Below are positions 9,494 through 18,462 of a DNA stretch of 64,000 nt, in pieces; the stretch's first letter is position 1; each line of letters opens with the position of its first letter. The notes beneath the pieces were generated by a model. It saw nothing but the letters and a program-made list of their open reading frames with translations. It did no database searches and had not been told where the DNA came from. Made by a program: the position numbers and the translations under genes. The stretch is from Oceanobacillus sojae. Its GTDB lineage: Bacteria > Bacillota > Bacilli > Bacillales > Amphibacillaceae. The stretch lies in NCBI RefSeq assembly GCF_900162665.1, contig NZ_LT727811.1:637373-701372 (forward strand), in the 5' to 3' direction.

Positions 9494-10372
9494 TTATCCA
9501 TGTAGCCAATCTAAAATTACCACAAATAAATCTTCTTTCTCTTGAATAACCAGGCGGCCGCCGGTTAATTCGGTCAGTTCTCTTGCAATATATAAACCTA
9601 ATCCAGAGGAATCCTCTGTTTTGGACATGTTTTCTGAATAGAAACGCGTCGTCAGCTTTTCTAAATTTTTAATGGGTTTTCTTTCTCGATTGCTTACTTC
9701 TACCTGGACTCTCTCTTGTGTTCCATTTACTTGAACCTGTAAACAATCTCTCCCATGTTTTAGAACATTCCCAAAAATATTTTGCATAATTCGCTTTAAT
9801 AAATCGGCATCATTTGTAATCGTAAAGGCTTGTTCAAGATCGACCTTTACTTCAAACTGCTTTTCATTAAGCGCATCATAAAATTGCAACAGCTCCTGTT
9901 TAACAAGCTCTGTCAGATTCACAGGCTGAAACACTGGTTGAACAGATTGCTCTAATAGATTTTGGTATTCTAATAAAATATCTAAGCGGGCGGAAACCGT
10001 GCGTATATTATCTTGAATTTTTGCTAATATTTCCTGATCGTTTGTGTTCTTTCTCAAAAGCTGCTGCGTATAACCTCTGGCGACTGTCAACGGTGTACGA
10101 ATATCATGGGTAATGTTGTGAAGAGCTAATTTTAAAGTCTCCTGTTCTTGCCGGCTGTCTACTTTCGTCTCTCTCAGCTCTTCAAAAAGCTGGTTAAACG
10201 TATTTATTACTTTCTCCACTTCCATATTCTGTGTTTTACTTGTTAACAGCAAATTGGTTTCAGAGACTTTCTTCGCTTCTATATCCAGCAATAATCTTTT
10301 CAGAGCATTTTTTTGCCGAAAATAGAGAAAGGCAAAAAAGAAGCATAAACCAATCGCTAATACAATTACCAT
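9494..10372 (-). CDS. Sensor histidine kinase
   Basis: This 292-residue kinase has a single N-terminal membrane helix (about 1-18), a short juxtamembrane coil, the H-box HDIRTPLT (His near 89), an N-box around NIFGNVLKHG and a GLGL G-box. There is essentially no extracellular domain, so the signal is probably sensed in or at the membrane or through a partner transporter. ATG at 10372 is preferred because AGAGGTGAT spans the end of the regulator gene. It is cotranscribed with the regulator. No family name is assignable. Confidence 0.9.
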   Translation of the reverse strand: MVIVLAIGLCFFFAFLYFRQKNALKRLLLDIEAKKVSETNLLLTSKTQNMEVEKVINTFNQLFEELRETKVDSRQEQETLKLALHNITHDIRTPLTVARGYTQQLLRKNTNDQEILAKIQDNIRTVSARLDILLEYQNLLEQSVQPVFQPVNLTELVKQELLQFYDALNEKQFEVKVDLEQAFTITNDADLLKRIMQNIFGNVLKHGRDCLQVQVNGTQERVQVEVSNRERKPIKNLEKLTTRFYSENMSKTEDSSGLGLYIARELTELTGGRLVIQEKEDLFVVILDWLHG

Positions 10373-10374
10373 TA

Positions 10375-11058
10375 TCACCTCTGATCACCAGCCAGACGTA
10401 CACCAAGCCCCCAGATAGTTTCAATATATTCTTCTTCTGAATCTAACACAGCAATCTTTTTCCGCAAATTACTCAGCTGCGCATTTAAAGAATTATCTCC
10501 CGGCAAATAGCTCTCCTTCCAAATTGCTTCGTATAATTGCTCTTTCGTAAAAATCTGGTTCGGGTGTGCTAATAGATATGTTAAAATCTCAAATTCTTTT
10601 TTACCAAGACGCACACTTTCCCCTTCACGCAAGATTTCAAAATTAGCCATATCTACAACAATATTTTTTACAGGCCGTAATCGATCTGCTTTGGATTCCT
10701 GTCTGAAATGGCGTAACTGGACCATCACTCTGGCCAATAGTTCATCATCGTCAAATGGCTTCGTAATATAATCATTGGCCCCATTCAGCAAATATTCACT
10801 GACAAGCCTTTTCTCCCCTAAAGCCGTCAGCATAATCACAGGCACTTGACTGGTTTTGCGAATCTCTGATAATACTTGATCTCCATTTTTCCCTGGCAGC
10901 ATGATATCCAGTAAAACCAAATCAGGAGATTCCTGTTGAAATAATAGTAATCCTTCTGTTCCAGAATACGCTCCTGCCACATGATAGCTCTCTGATAACA
11001 GGTCTGCTATCAGATGATTGATTTCATTATTATCTTCTATTACTAAAATTTTCGCCAT
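10375..11058 (-). CDS. OmpR/PhoB-family response regulator
   Basis: The 227-residue product has a receiver domain (acidic pocket EDN, phospho-acceptor Asp51 in LLDIMLP, Lys in ITKPF) and a winged-helix DNA-binding domain (about 130-225, ending ETIWGLGVRL). It is the first gene of a two-gene operon with the kinase. The convergent ABC exporter is the obvious candidate target, but this is inference. Its promoter must lie in the 11059-11108 gap. Confidence 0.93.
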   Translation of the reverse strand: MAKILVIEDNNEINHLIADLLSESYHVAGAYSGTEGLLLFQQESPDLVLLDIMLPGKNGDQVLSEIRKTSQVPVIMLTALGEKRLVSEYLLNGANDYITKPFDDDELLARVMVQLRHFRQESKADRLRPVKNIVVDMANFEILREGESVRLGKKEFEILTYLLAHPNQIFTKEQLYEAIWKESYLPGDNSLNAQLSNLRKKIAVLDSEEEYIETIWGLGVRLAGDQR

Positions 11059-11108
11059 ACACTGATTTCTCCCGCTATTTTTCTTTTATAAATAGTATAG
11101 CAAATAAA

Positions 11109-11148
11109 AAAGGAATTCCATATCCTGTCTCAGATATGAAATTCCTTT
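11109..11148 (-). terminator. Terminator of the mntABCD operon
   Basis: AAAGGAATTCCATATC pairs with GATATGAAATTCCTTT around an 8-base loop, with one internal mismatch. On the minus strand it directly follows the last permease gene and has a T-rich tail. Confidence 0.85.
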
Positions 11149-11163
11149 ATTTCACAAAATATT

Positions 11164-12051
11164 TTATGCTTCCTGTTCTTCTCTAAGCTCTGCCGGCCGG
11201 ACCCACCTTGAAACCAGACCATGCTTTGGCGAGAGCAGGAAGGTTACGAAAAAGATACATCCTGTCGCAAGTGCCATGGAGCCGGAAATGGATGTATCCA
11301 GCCATGTAGCAATCCAATAACCGATAATAGCGGATAATACACCGAATCCGCCGCTGAGAAACAGCATCACGATTAACTTATCTGTCCATAGATAAGCTGC
11401 CGCTGCAGGTGTAATCAGCATCGCAACCACGAGTATAGCACCGACTGCGTCAAAGGAAGCAACCGTTGTTACCGATACAAGCGTCATAAATAAATAGTGA
11501 AAGAATATCACCGGAATTCCTAAGCTCGCTGCCAGCGCCGCATCAAAGGAAGTAATTTTCCATTCTTTATAAAAAGCAACAATAAAGAAAATTACTACTA
11601 ACAGTACGAGTAAAAGTAATGCTGTCGCTTTGGGAATAGATCCAATCAGTGGAAGATCCATCGTTGTAAATGGAATAAATGTAATCTCCCCCATCAGAGC
11701 GTGTTTTACATCTAAATGGACGTTACCAACCGAGGTAGAGATCAGAATAACACCAATAGCAAACAGCGACGTAAACACAATACCTAACGAGGCATCATGC
11801 CGAACCTTCAAGCTGGATAATGTTTGGACCAGGAACGCAGTAAGGATACCTGCAAAAATACCACCTATCAGCATTGCTGGCCCGCTGACCTCCTGTGTGA
11901 CCATATAAGCTAATACAATGCCTAATAATACAGTATGGCTGATTCCATCTGCCATCATGGCCTGTTTTCTAAGAATAAGGAAGACCCCAATCAACCCGCA
12001 GGATAAACCAACCAGAGAAGCTGTTAAAATAATCCACATGGAGTAGCTCAT
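11164..12051 (-). CDS. mntD: Manganese-type ABC transporter permease (second)
   Basis: This 295-residue ABC-3 family permease has about eight membrane helices and the conserved MADGISHTVLLGI loop that contacts the ATPase. It is the fourth gene of an SBP-ATPase-permease-permease operon, the mntABCD/troABCD order; zinc ZnuABC systems usually have one permease. Its start overlaps the stop of the preceding permease by four bases (ATGA). Confidence 0.9.
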   Translation of the reverse strand: MSYSMWIILTASLVGLSCGLIGVFLILRKQAMMADGISHTVLLGIVLAYMVTQEVSGPAMLIGGIFAGILTAFLVQTLSSLKVRHDASLGIVFTSLFAIGVILISTSVGNVHLDVKHALMGEITFIPFTTMDLPLIGSIPKATALLLLVLLVVIFFIVAFYKEWKITSFDAALAASLGIPVIFFHYLFMTLVSVTTVASFDAVGAILVVAMLITPAAAAYLWTDKLIVMLFLSGGFGVLSAIIGYWIATWLDTSISGSMALATGCIFFVTFLLSPKHGLVSRWVRPAELREEQEA

Positions 12052-12974
12052 TGTGATCTTCCTCCTTTCCCTGTCATAACTTGCTGATGATCCAGACGCG
12101 AGGATCGCTGCTGCATTTTAAATTGGATATATCGAATAACAATCCCATGCTCTTTTCCGAAAAATAAGGATATAGTAAAAACTGCTGCGGAAGTAAGTAC
12201 GATAAATGGTCCGGTTGGCAGACCGCTTCCAGTTGAACTTACCCATGTACCAAACGCACCGGATAATCCCCCAATAACGGAGGATAGTAATATCATCATT
12301 TTAAAAGAATGGGTCCAATACCTTGCGCTCACAGCTGGAATAATTAACATAGCCGCCATTAAAATAACACCGACAGCCTGTATGCCAATAACAATCGTTG
12401 TTACAAGCACAATGGTATAAAGCACATTCATACCGCGTATGGATAATCCGATACCTTTCGCAAAATCAGGATCAAATAAAAATAATTTCCATTCCTTAAA
12501 AGCAATAAATATGATAAAAATAACAATCGCTGCCAGTACAACCATGGTAATCACATCGGAACGTACCATTGCCGCAGCCTGCCCGTAAATAAAGTTATTT
12601 AATCCACTCTGATTTCCTCCGGGAGAACGGTTGGCAATTGCCAAAAGCATCACTCCGACACCGTAAAAGACGGATAATGTCATCCCCATAGCTGTGTCTT
12701 CTGTAATTCGGCTTGCACTCGTAAACCATTGAATAAAGAATGCTCCCAACAGAGCACTAAGCGCAGCACCAATGACAAGCAATAACAGATTTTTTTCCTG
12801 AATAATCAAGAAAGCTACAACAACCCCGGGGAGGGCCGCATGGGACAAGGCGTCACTCATCAGATTTTGTCTCTTCCAATAAGCTAAACAGCCAATCCCT
12901 CCGGCAGCAATTCCCAAAATCATTGTACTTGCCATCACCCAAAGCGTATTAATGTGAAGTAGATTGGATAACAT
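12048..12974 (-). CDS. mntC: Manganese-type ABC transporter permease (first)
   Basis: The 308-residue ABC-3 permease has about eight helices and the MSDALSHAALPGV contact loop. The ATG at 12974 has GGGAG seven bases upstream and lies 26 bases inside the ATPase gene. A longer frame open to 13061 has no ribosome site and overlaps the ATPase further. It forms the channel with the paralogous permease downstream. The C-terminus is hydrophilic and basic. Confidence 0.9.
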   Translation of the reverse strand: MLSNLLHINTLWVMASTMILGIAAGGIGCLAYWKRQNLMSDALSHAALPGVVVAFLIIQEKNLLLLVIGAALSALLGAFFIQWFTSASRITEDTAMGMTLSVFYGVGVMLLAIANRSPGGNQSGLNNFIYGQAAAMVRSDVITMVVLAAIVIFIIFIAFKEWKLFLFDPDFAKGIGLSIRGMNVLYTIVLVTTIVIGIQAVGVILMAAMLIIPAVSARYWTHSFKMMILLSSVIGGLSGAFGTWVSSTGSGLPTGPFIVLTSAAVFTISLFFGKEHGIVIRYIQFKMQQRSSRLDHQQVMTGKGGRSQ

Positions 12975-13713
12975 ACTGATCTCCCTTTCCAACCCATTGC
13001 ATATCTCCACCATACGTTGTTGCAATATTGTCTTTTGTGAATACTTCTTCTGTTTCACCATGTGCGTATACTGTTTTATTTAAAAATAAAACATGGTCAA
13101 AATATTCCGGGACAGTTTGTAAATCATGATGGACGACTAAAACAGTCTTTCCATTGCTTTTTAATTCTTTTAAAATAGTCATAATCGCTTTTTCTGTAGA
13201 TGCATCTACCCCTGCCAATGGTTCATCCATAAAGTATAGCTCCGCATCTTGAGCCAGTGCCCGCGCTAAAAACACACGCTGCTGCTGTCCGCCTGACAAC
13301 TGACTGATCTGACGATGTGCGTAAGATTCCATGCCCATCTTCTTTAAGGCATTCATTGCTTTTTCTTTATCTTTTTTTGAAGGAATCCGGAACCAGCCAA
13401 TCTTTCCATATAGACCCATCGTTACCACGTCCAGCGCATCCGTAGGAAAATCCCAGTCAACCGATCCGCGCTGAGGAACATAACCGATTTTCTTCTTTGC
13501 AGCTTTAAAAGAATTGCCCCAAAAGCTGACATTTCCAGTCAGCTTTGGATGGAGCCCTAACATAGTCTTAATTAATGTTGACTTGCCGGCGCCGTTAGGA
13601 CCGACAATTGCTGTAATCGTTCCTTTCTTCACTTCAAAGCTTACATCATTTAATACTTTATTTTTTTGGTAGGAAGCTGATAAATCATCCACATGTATAA
13701 CAGATGATAACAC
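12949..13713 (-). CDS. mntB: Manganese-type ABC transporter ATPase
   Basis: The product has Walker A GPNGAGKST, signature LSGGQQQR, Walker B ELYFMDEP and the H-loop HHD, with the family segment YVPQRGSVDWDFP. The GTG at 13713 (254 residues) is preferred because GGAGGAG, embedded in the last codons of the binding-protein gene, is eight bases upstream. An ATG three codons earlier would touch that site. It energises the two membrane subunits. Confidence 0.92.
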   Translation of the reverse strand: MLSSVIHVDDLSASYQKNKVLNDVSFEVKKGTITAIVGPNGAGKSTLIKTMLGLHPKLTGNVSFWGNSFKAAKKKIGYVPQRGSVDWDFPTDALDVVTMGLYGKIGWFRIPSKKDKEKAMNALKKMGMESYAHRQISQLSGGQQQRVFLARALAQDAELYFMDEPLAGVDASTEKAIMTILKELKSNGKTVLVVHHDLQTVPEYFDHVLFLNKTVYAHGETEEVFTKDNIATTYGGDMQWVGKGDQYVIQSTSH

Positions 13714-13714
13714 T

Positions 13715-14665
13715 TTACTCATCTCCTCCAGATAATGCATCATAAATTGTATTTATATTGTGTTCATACATTCCGATATAAGTACCTTCTGCTGTACCTT
13801 CTTCTCCCATTGCATCAGAGTATAATTCTCCTCCGATTTCAACATCAACACCTTGATTAGCAGCTCCTTCGATTACTGCATTTATTGTATCCTGATTGAC
13901 ACTGCTTTCTACAAAGATAGCTGGAACATGATGTTCTACAATCGTAGCTATTGTATCGTTAACATCAGAAACCCCTGCTTCACTTTCTGTGCTTATCCCT
14001 TGCAAGCCCACCACTTCAATGTCATTCATTCTTCCAAAATAACTAAAGGCATCATGTGCAGTGACAAGATAACGCTGATCTTCAGGAATGTCTTGTAATT
14101 TTTCTGTTTCTTCTCCTAATGCTTCCAGTTTTTCAAAATATGCCTGTTTATTTTCTTCGAGCTGATCAGCATATTCTGGAGCGTATTCTTTTAACTCCTC
14201 CACACCTGCATCCAGTGCCTGCTGCCATAATTCATAATCGAACCATACATGCGGGTCAGTCGCCCCTTCTTCATCCGTCAACAGCTCATCTTCCGGTAAC
14301 GTATCAGCAATTGCCAACACCGGCTTTTCTTGGCCGATAGACTCTAACGGTTCAACCATATTAGCTTCTAAATTTAAACCGCTATATAATACAACATCTG
14401 CTCCTTGCAATTTTGATATATCGCTTTCTGTAGGATCATATAAATGCGGGTCAACTGAAGGTCCCATCAGGCTTTCTACATTAACAAGATCGCCGCCGAT
14501 TTCAGATATAGGCTCTCCGATTTGTGCAATAGTTGTCACCACTTCAATCGGTTCACCATCCGCAGCGCCTTCTTCTCCTTCATCATTCTCTGAGCCGCAA
14601 GCTGCTAATAATAATACCCCCATTAGTATAGCAATGCCCAGTATTCCCTTCCAAGCTCTCTTCAT
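13715..14665 (-). CDS. mntA: Metal-binding lipoprotein of the Mn-type ABC transporter
   Basis: This 316-residue cluster A-I substrate-binding protein has a lipoprotein signal (LLLAACGS, Cys near 23). Likely ligands are His in VDPHLYDP, His in DPHVWFD, His in TAHDAFSYFG and an Asp near the C-terminus. The His-rich loop of zinc ZnuA proteins is absent. The VVGLQGISTESEAG segment is typical of MntA/TroA proteins. The two-permease operon and MntR-like boxes upstream favour manganese over zinc. The mature N-terminus is very acidic. Confidence 0.9.
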   Translation of the reverse strand: MKRAWKGILGIAILMGVLLLAACGSENDEGEEGAADGEPIEVVTTIAQIGEPISEIGGDLVNVESLMGPSVDPHLYDPTESDISKLQGADVVLYSGLNLEANMVEPLESIGQEKPVLAIADTLPEDELLTDEEGATDPHVWFDYELWQQALDAGVEELKEYAPEYADQLEENKQAYFEKLEALGEETEKLQDIPEDQRYLVTAHDAFSYFGRMNDIEVVGLQGISTESEAGVSDVNDTIATIVEHHVPAIFVESSVNQDTINAVIEGAANQGVDVEIGGELYSDAMGEEGTAEGTYIGMYEHNINTIYDALSGGDE

Positions 14666-14683
14666 CTTTCTTCCTCCCTCGTT

Positions 14684-14703
14684 TTTTGCTCAAGGTAAAC
14701 TTT
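14684..14703. promoter_or_regulatory. MntR-like box, downstream copy
   Basis: TTTTGCTCAAGGTAAACTTT resembles the MntR operator core TTTGCCTTAAGGAAAC. It falls just after the predicted transcription start of mntA, where a bound repressor would block transcription. Confidence 0.6.
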
Positions 14704-14717
14704 ATTATCTACCACCT

Positions 14718-14746
14718 ACTTTATGCAGTATATTTCATTTTGTCAA
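14718..14746 (-). promoter_or_regulatory. Promoter of mntABCD
   Basis: On the minus strand, TTGACA (14741-14746) and TAAAGT (14718-14723) are spaced by 17 bases. Two MntR-like boxes bracket this promoter. Confidence 0.7.
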
Positions 14747-14768
14747 GTAAATTTTATCTTGTCTATTA

Positions 14769-14790
14769 TTTTTCCTTAAGGAAACTTTAA
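14769..14790. promoter_or_regulatory. MntR-like box, upstream copy
   Basis: The core TTTCCTTAAGGAAACTTTAA is close to the Bacillus MntR consensus and is a near-perfect palindrome around CCTTAAGG. It lies about 25 bases upstream of the -35 element of mntA. Confidence 0.7.
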
Positions 14791-14880
14791 ATCCATTATA
14801 TTACAGTTATCGCTTACAACAGTGCTGTGAAAGAATTATTATCAGAATAGTCAAGCTGCCAAAAAATTTATATATAAAAT

Positions 14881-14910
14881 AAGACAGGATAGTTAACCTT
14901 ATCCTGTCTT
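14881..14910 (-). terminator. Terminator left behind by a decayed gene
   Basis: AAGACAGGATA and TATCCTGTCTT form a perfect 11-bp stem. It lies directly downstream of the winged-helix gene remnant on the minus strand and is followed by a T-rich tract. Confidence 0.6.
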
Positions 14911-14989
14911 ACTAATTATTCAGTCTATATTTTATTTTACATTTTGTTCATTATCTGTATTAAGTCAGCTTAAATTTTTAATTTGCGGC

Positions 14990-15118
14990 TCATTCCTTTA
15001 ATTTATATTTACTGGATTTATTTTGTCCTACCAGAATTATTTTTTCCTGGTTTCTTAATTCCTTTAATATTCTTTTACTTGTAGCTGATGAAAATCCACA
15101 AAGTCTTTCATTCGCTGT
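14990..15118 (-). pseudogene. C-terminal remnant of a winged-helix regulator
   Basis: On the minus strand about 42 codons stay open and end in TGA, reading ERLCGFSSATSKRILKEL, then RNQEKIILVGQNKSSKYKL. This looks like a helix-turn-helix followed by a wing. The frame hits a stop within about two codons inside the GC-rich repeat at 15116, and no matching upstream part is seen beyond it. A terminator hairpin remains downstream. I infer truncation at the repeat; the family is not identified. Confidence 0.5.
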
Positions 15119-15265
15119 AGAAATCTAACTGAGCGCAGACCAACCACGTAGACTCCTAAGTGGTTCACAGGCTAAACCCGTGACTCCCGGGGTTGCGATT
15201 ACTCACCCCGCCGGAAAGCGTAGTGGTTGGTCGGAGCGGCGCTATACACAATCTCGATTTCAACA
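15116..15265. repeat. GC-rich palindromic repeat (copy 1)
   Basis: Nested inverted repeats are visible: TGTAGAAATC with GATTTCAACA at the ends, GAGCGC with GCGCT, and GACCAACCAC (15138-15147) with GTGGTTGGTC (15223-15232). The interior CCGCCGGAAAGCG recalls GC-rich intergenic repeats common in Bacillaceae. It is much richer in G+C than its surroundings. A related, more degenerate copy lies at 29656. Confidence 0.75.
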
Positions 15266-15390
15266 ACAGTAAGATAATTTAACGAAATGCAAGCAGGATA
15301 ATAAAGAACATGTTTATCTTGGAATGGTAAGGTATAGAGACTTATTCTCAGGTGTGAAAGTTGAGTAATATACTATATAGAACCAAAAAA

Positions 15391-15430
15391 CCGGTATATT
15401 CTCATATAAAATATAGAGAGAATATACCGG
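15391..15430 (-). terminator. Terminator of soj-spo0J
   Basis: CCGGTATATTCTC pairs perfectly with GAGAATATACCGG. The minus-strand tail is GGTTTTTTGG, directly downstream of spo0J. Confidence 0.9.
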
Positions 15431-15437
15431 CTATTTT

Positions 15438-16277
15438 TTATTTTTCAAGGTATTCCAGAATCCGATTTAAATCATCATCATTATAAAATTCAATTTCAAT
15501 TTTTCCCTTTTGCTTTCCTTTATGAATATGAACGGCTGTTCCAAGGGCATCACGAAGCACCGTTTCTCTTTCTTGGATAAATATATCTTTTTTAGGCTTC
15601 TTCTTCTGTTTCTTCGCCTGTTTTTCGTTCATTTCTATTATAAGCTTTTCTACTTGCCTTACATTTAACTTCTCTTTGCGTATCTTATTCGCCAAAGCAA
15701 GAATAGTTTCCTGCGTCTTTAATCCGAGAAGCGCCCGGCCATGCCCCATCGAAAGCTCCCCATTATTAATATAGGCAATAACTTCTTCAGGCAATGATAA
15801 TAAACGAATCATATTCGCAATATGTGAACGGCTTTTTCCTAATCTTTCAGAGAGTATATGCTGTGTGATATTCAGCTTCTCTACTAAATTTGCGTAGGCT
15901 TGTGCTTCTTCAATTGGAGTCAGGTTCTCACGTTGAAGGTTTTCTAATAACGCAATTTCCATCATACGTTCATCCGTTAATTCCCGGACGATAGCAGGAA
16001 TTGTCTCGAGCCCAGCTTCTTTCGCTGCCCGGTATCTTCTTTCCCCGACAACAATTTCATAGCCTTTGAGACTTTTTCTTACAATAATTGGCTGAATGAC
16101 ACCATATTCTTTGATAGAATCCTTTAACTCTTCAATAGAGTCTGCTTGAAAGCTCTTTCTTGGCTGATAAGGATTGGGACGGCATTTAGATATTTCAATC
16201 TCTTGAATACTATCTTTATTGTCTTTTTCGACTTCTGGAAACAACGCATTAATCCCTTTACCTAACCCTCTCTGCAT
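15438..16277 (-). CDS. spo0J: Chromosome partitioning protein ParB (Spo0J)
   Basis: This 279-residue ParB begins [13 protein letters not shown]. It has the N-terminal CTP-binding clamp domain with [12 protein letters not shown], the [16 protein letters not shown] segment, a central helix-turn-helix (about 140-165) and a lysine-rich linker before the C-terminal dimerisation domain. It loads on parS, spreads and recruits SMC, and regulates Soj. It overlaps the end of soj by 20 bases, indicating one operon. Two exact parS sites lie in the window. Confidence 0.97.
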   Translation of the reverse strand: MQRGLGKGINALFPEVEKDNKDSIQEIEISKCRPNPYQPRKSFQADSIEELKDSIKEYGVIQPIIVRKSLKGYEIVVGERRYRAAKEAGLETIPAIVRELTDERMMEIALLENLQRENLTPIEEAQAYANLVEKLNITQHILSERLGKSRSHIANMIRLLSLPEEVIAYINNGELSMGHGRALLGLKTQETILALANKIRKEKLNVRQVEKLIIEMNEKQAKKQKKKPKKDIFIQERETVLRDALGTAVHIHKGKQKGKIEIEFYNDDDLNRILEYLEK

Positions 16278-17031
16278 TTGTCATCACTTCCTTCGCTAAA
16301 TCAAGATATACCTCTGCACCGCGGGATTTGGGGTCATAGGAGATAATGGGCTGACCATGACTTGGTGCTTCACCTAAACGAACATTTCTTGGAATAATTG
16401 TTTCGAATACTTTATCCTGGAAATATTTTTTAACTTCTTCAATAACTTGAATTCCAAGATTAGTACGTGCATCCAGCATTGTTAAAAGAACACCTTCAAT
16501 CATTAATTCTTTATTTAAATGCTTTTGCACCAATCTTATCGTATTTAATAACTGACTCAGTCCTTCTAATGCATAATACTCACATTGTACCGGGATCATT
16601 ACAGTATCTGAAGCGGTCAATGCATTAATTGTCAATAACCCTAATGATGGAGGACAATCAATAATAATATAATCATACTGATCTTTTATCTCACCTAATG
16701 CAGATTTCAATCGTATTTCTCTTGATATAATGGGAACAAGTTCAATTTCTGATCCTGCCAGCTGTATCGTAGCAGGAATAATATCCAAGTTCTCTAAATT
16801 TGAAGAAACAATGACATCTTCTGCTGGAGTATCCTCTACTAACACATTGTAGATACATTGATTAACATCTGCCTTATTAACGCCGACTCCACTCGTTGCA
16901 TTTCCTTGAGGATCTGTATCAACGAGTAATACCTTATTCCCCAGTGAAGCTAAACAAGCGCTGACATTTACAGACGATGTTGTTTTTCCAACGCCACCTT
17001 TTTGATTTGCGATGGATATAATTTTCCCCAT
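16258..17031 (-). CDS. soj: ParA-family ATPase Soj
   Basis: The 257-residue protein starts [20 protein letters not shown], giving the deviant Walker A box with the signature lysine, followed by [10 protein letters not shown] and [12 protein letters not shown]. It works with Spo0J in origin segregation and acts on DnaA in replication control. The ATG at 17031 is chosen from family length and an AGGTAGGTG site upstream; the open frame continues 28 codons further without support. Confidence 0.96.
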   Translation of the reverse strand: MGKIISIANQKGGVGKTTSSVNVSACLASLGNKVLLVDTDPQGNATSGVGVNKADVNQCIYNVLVEDTPAEDVIVSSNLENLDIIPATIQLAGSEIELVPIISREIRLKSALGEIKDQYDYIIIDCPPSLGLLTINALTASDTVMIPVQCEYYALEGLSQLLNTIRLVQKHLNKELMIEGVLLTMLDARTNLGIQVIEEVKKYFQDKVFETIIPRNVRLGEAPSHGQPIISYDPKSRGAEVYLDLAKEVMTNAERVR

Positions 17032-17255
17032 GTTCACACCTACCTTACTCGGAGGTTGTTCAAATCTTTCTTGATTAAAAAAAACTTGAGCAATCACTTC
17101 TCTATTCACTATCATAGCATTTTTTTATAAATTTCGATGCTTTCTAGTAAATTTTAATTTAATTTTAATATAGAATTATCCAAAGTACCATCTTCAAATT
17201 CTTATATAAACAATTAACATACCCTATTATATATTAATTCTCTTCAAAATAAATA

Positions 17256-17276
17256 CCCATCTCAATTTAAGATGGG
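17256..17276 (-). terminator. Probable terminator of noc
   Basis: CCCATCT and AGATGGG form a 7-bp stem with a 7-base loop just downstream of noc. The following minus-strand sequence is T-rich but not an unbroken run. Confidence 0.6.
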
Positions 17277-17308
17277 CTAAAAATGACATAAATGCGATAA
17301 TACTGCAA

Positions 17309-18166
17309 CTACTTTTGTTTAGGTATTTTGATAGTTATTTGATAATAATCATCCAGTTCCTGTTCGTCTGATTCCACATCAACGCCAGTATCTGATACCA
17401 TACTGAGTGACTGCCTAATCGTATTCATAGCAATCCGGACGTCTTTATTAATACCTTTTAATTTAGGCTTTGGCTTCTGCTTTTCTTCTTTTGGTTCATT
17501 GATTTTAGCAATTCGCTCTTCTGTTTGTTTCACATTCCATTCTTTTTCAAGAACCTCTTTTAACACAAGAAGCTGCTGCTCCTCATCCTTTAACTTAATT
17601 AAAGCACGGGCATGCCTTTCTGTAATTAATTTTCCCAGCAAAGCATCCTGTACCTCTTTCGGCAGCTTCAATAGCCGCAGCTTGTTTGCAATTGTAGACT
17701 GATTTTTACCAAGACGCTGTGCCAATGCTTCCTGCGTCAAATCATGCAGCTCAAGCAGCTTATTATATGCGATAGCTTCTTCAATGACAGTCAGTTCTTC
17801 ACGTTGTAAATTTTCAATCAGCGCAACAGAGGCTGTTTCTGTATCGCTCATTTCACGGATAATTGCGGACACTTTCTTCCAGCCTAAATGCTGAACCGCC
17901 CGCCATCTTCTTTCCCCTGCAATTAATTCGAAAGAATCGTCATCTATTTTACGAACGACAATCGGCTGGATCATCCCATGTGTGTGTATGGTTTGAGCTA
18001 ACTCTTTTATCTTCTCTTCCTGAAAAATCGTTCGTGGCTGGTAGCGATTGGCCTGGATTTTATCGATATCGAGTTGAATCACTTCATCTGAAGAATAGGA
18101 AACCTTGTCCGTATCAATTGGATCCTTATCGCTTTTTCCAAATATCCGATTAAAAGGACTCACCAC
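17309..18166 (-). CDS. noc: Nucleoid occlusion protein Noc
   Basis: This 285-residue ParB paralogue binds specific chromosomal sites and the membrane to keep the division ring away from the nucleoid. It shows [28 protein letters not shown] and the HTH segment [16 protein letters not shown]. The N-terminal SPFNRIFG fits the short amphipathic membrane helix of Noc, which separates it from Spo0J. The start is GTG, followed by a second in-frame GTG. It is a single gene next to soj, as in Bacillus. Confidence 0.95.
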   Translation of the reverse strand: MVSPFNRIFGKSDKDPIDTDKVSYSSDEVIQLDIDKIQANRYQPRTIFQEEKIKELAQTIHTHGMIQPIVVRKIDDDSFELIAGERRWRAVQHLGWKKVSAIIREMSDTETASVALIENLQREELTVIEEAIAYNKLLELHDLTQEALAQRLGKNQSTIANKLRLLKLPKEVQDALLGKLITERHARALIKLKDEEQQLLVLKEVLEKEWNVKQTEERIAKINEPKEEKQKPKPKLKGINKDVRIAMNTIRQSLSMVSDTGVDVESDEQELDDYYQITIKIPKQK

Positions 18167-18306
18167 TTGCTGACACCACCTTCTAAAATTAGCAAACTAT
18201 TCATTATTCCATCTATATAAAATAAAAGCTCAAAGCTTTACATAATAATTCTTTTATCAAAGCTTGTTCATGTTAAATTCATACCTGATCTTCACTTAAA
18301 AAATAA

Positions 18307-18322
18307 TGTTTCACGTGAAACA
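18307..18322. promoter_or_regulatory. parS site upstream of noc
   Basis: TGTTTCACGTGAAACA is a perfect 16-base palindromic parS. The symmetry extends to 28 bases (18301-18328). It sits between noc and rsmG, near the ParB genes. Confidence 0.96.
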
Positions 18323-18462
18323 TTATTTATATTAACTCGTTACTTTATCATTTCTCCTATATTTAAAATAAATAAAGCCCGGTATCAATAATCTGCATTT
18401 TAACAAGAATCCTCTGCAATTCTTAAATAAATATTTAGTAAATTTGTACGCTATAAGTGCAT

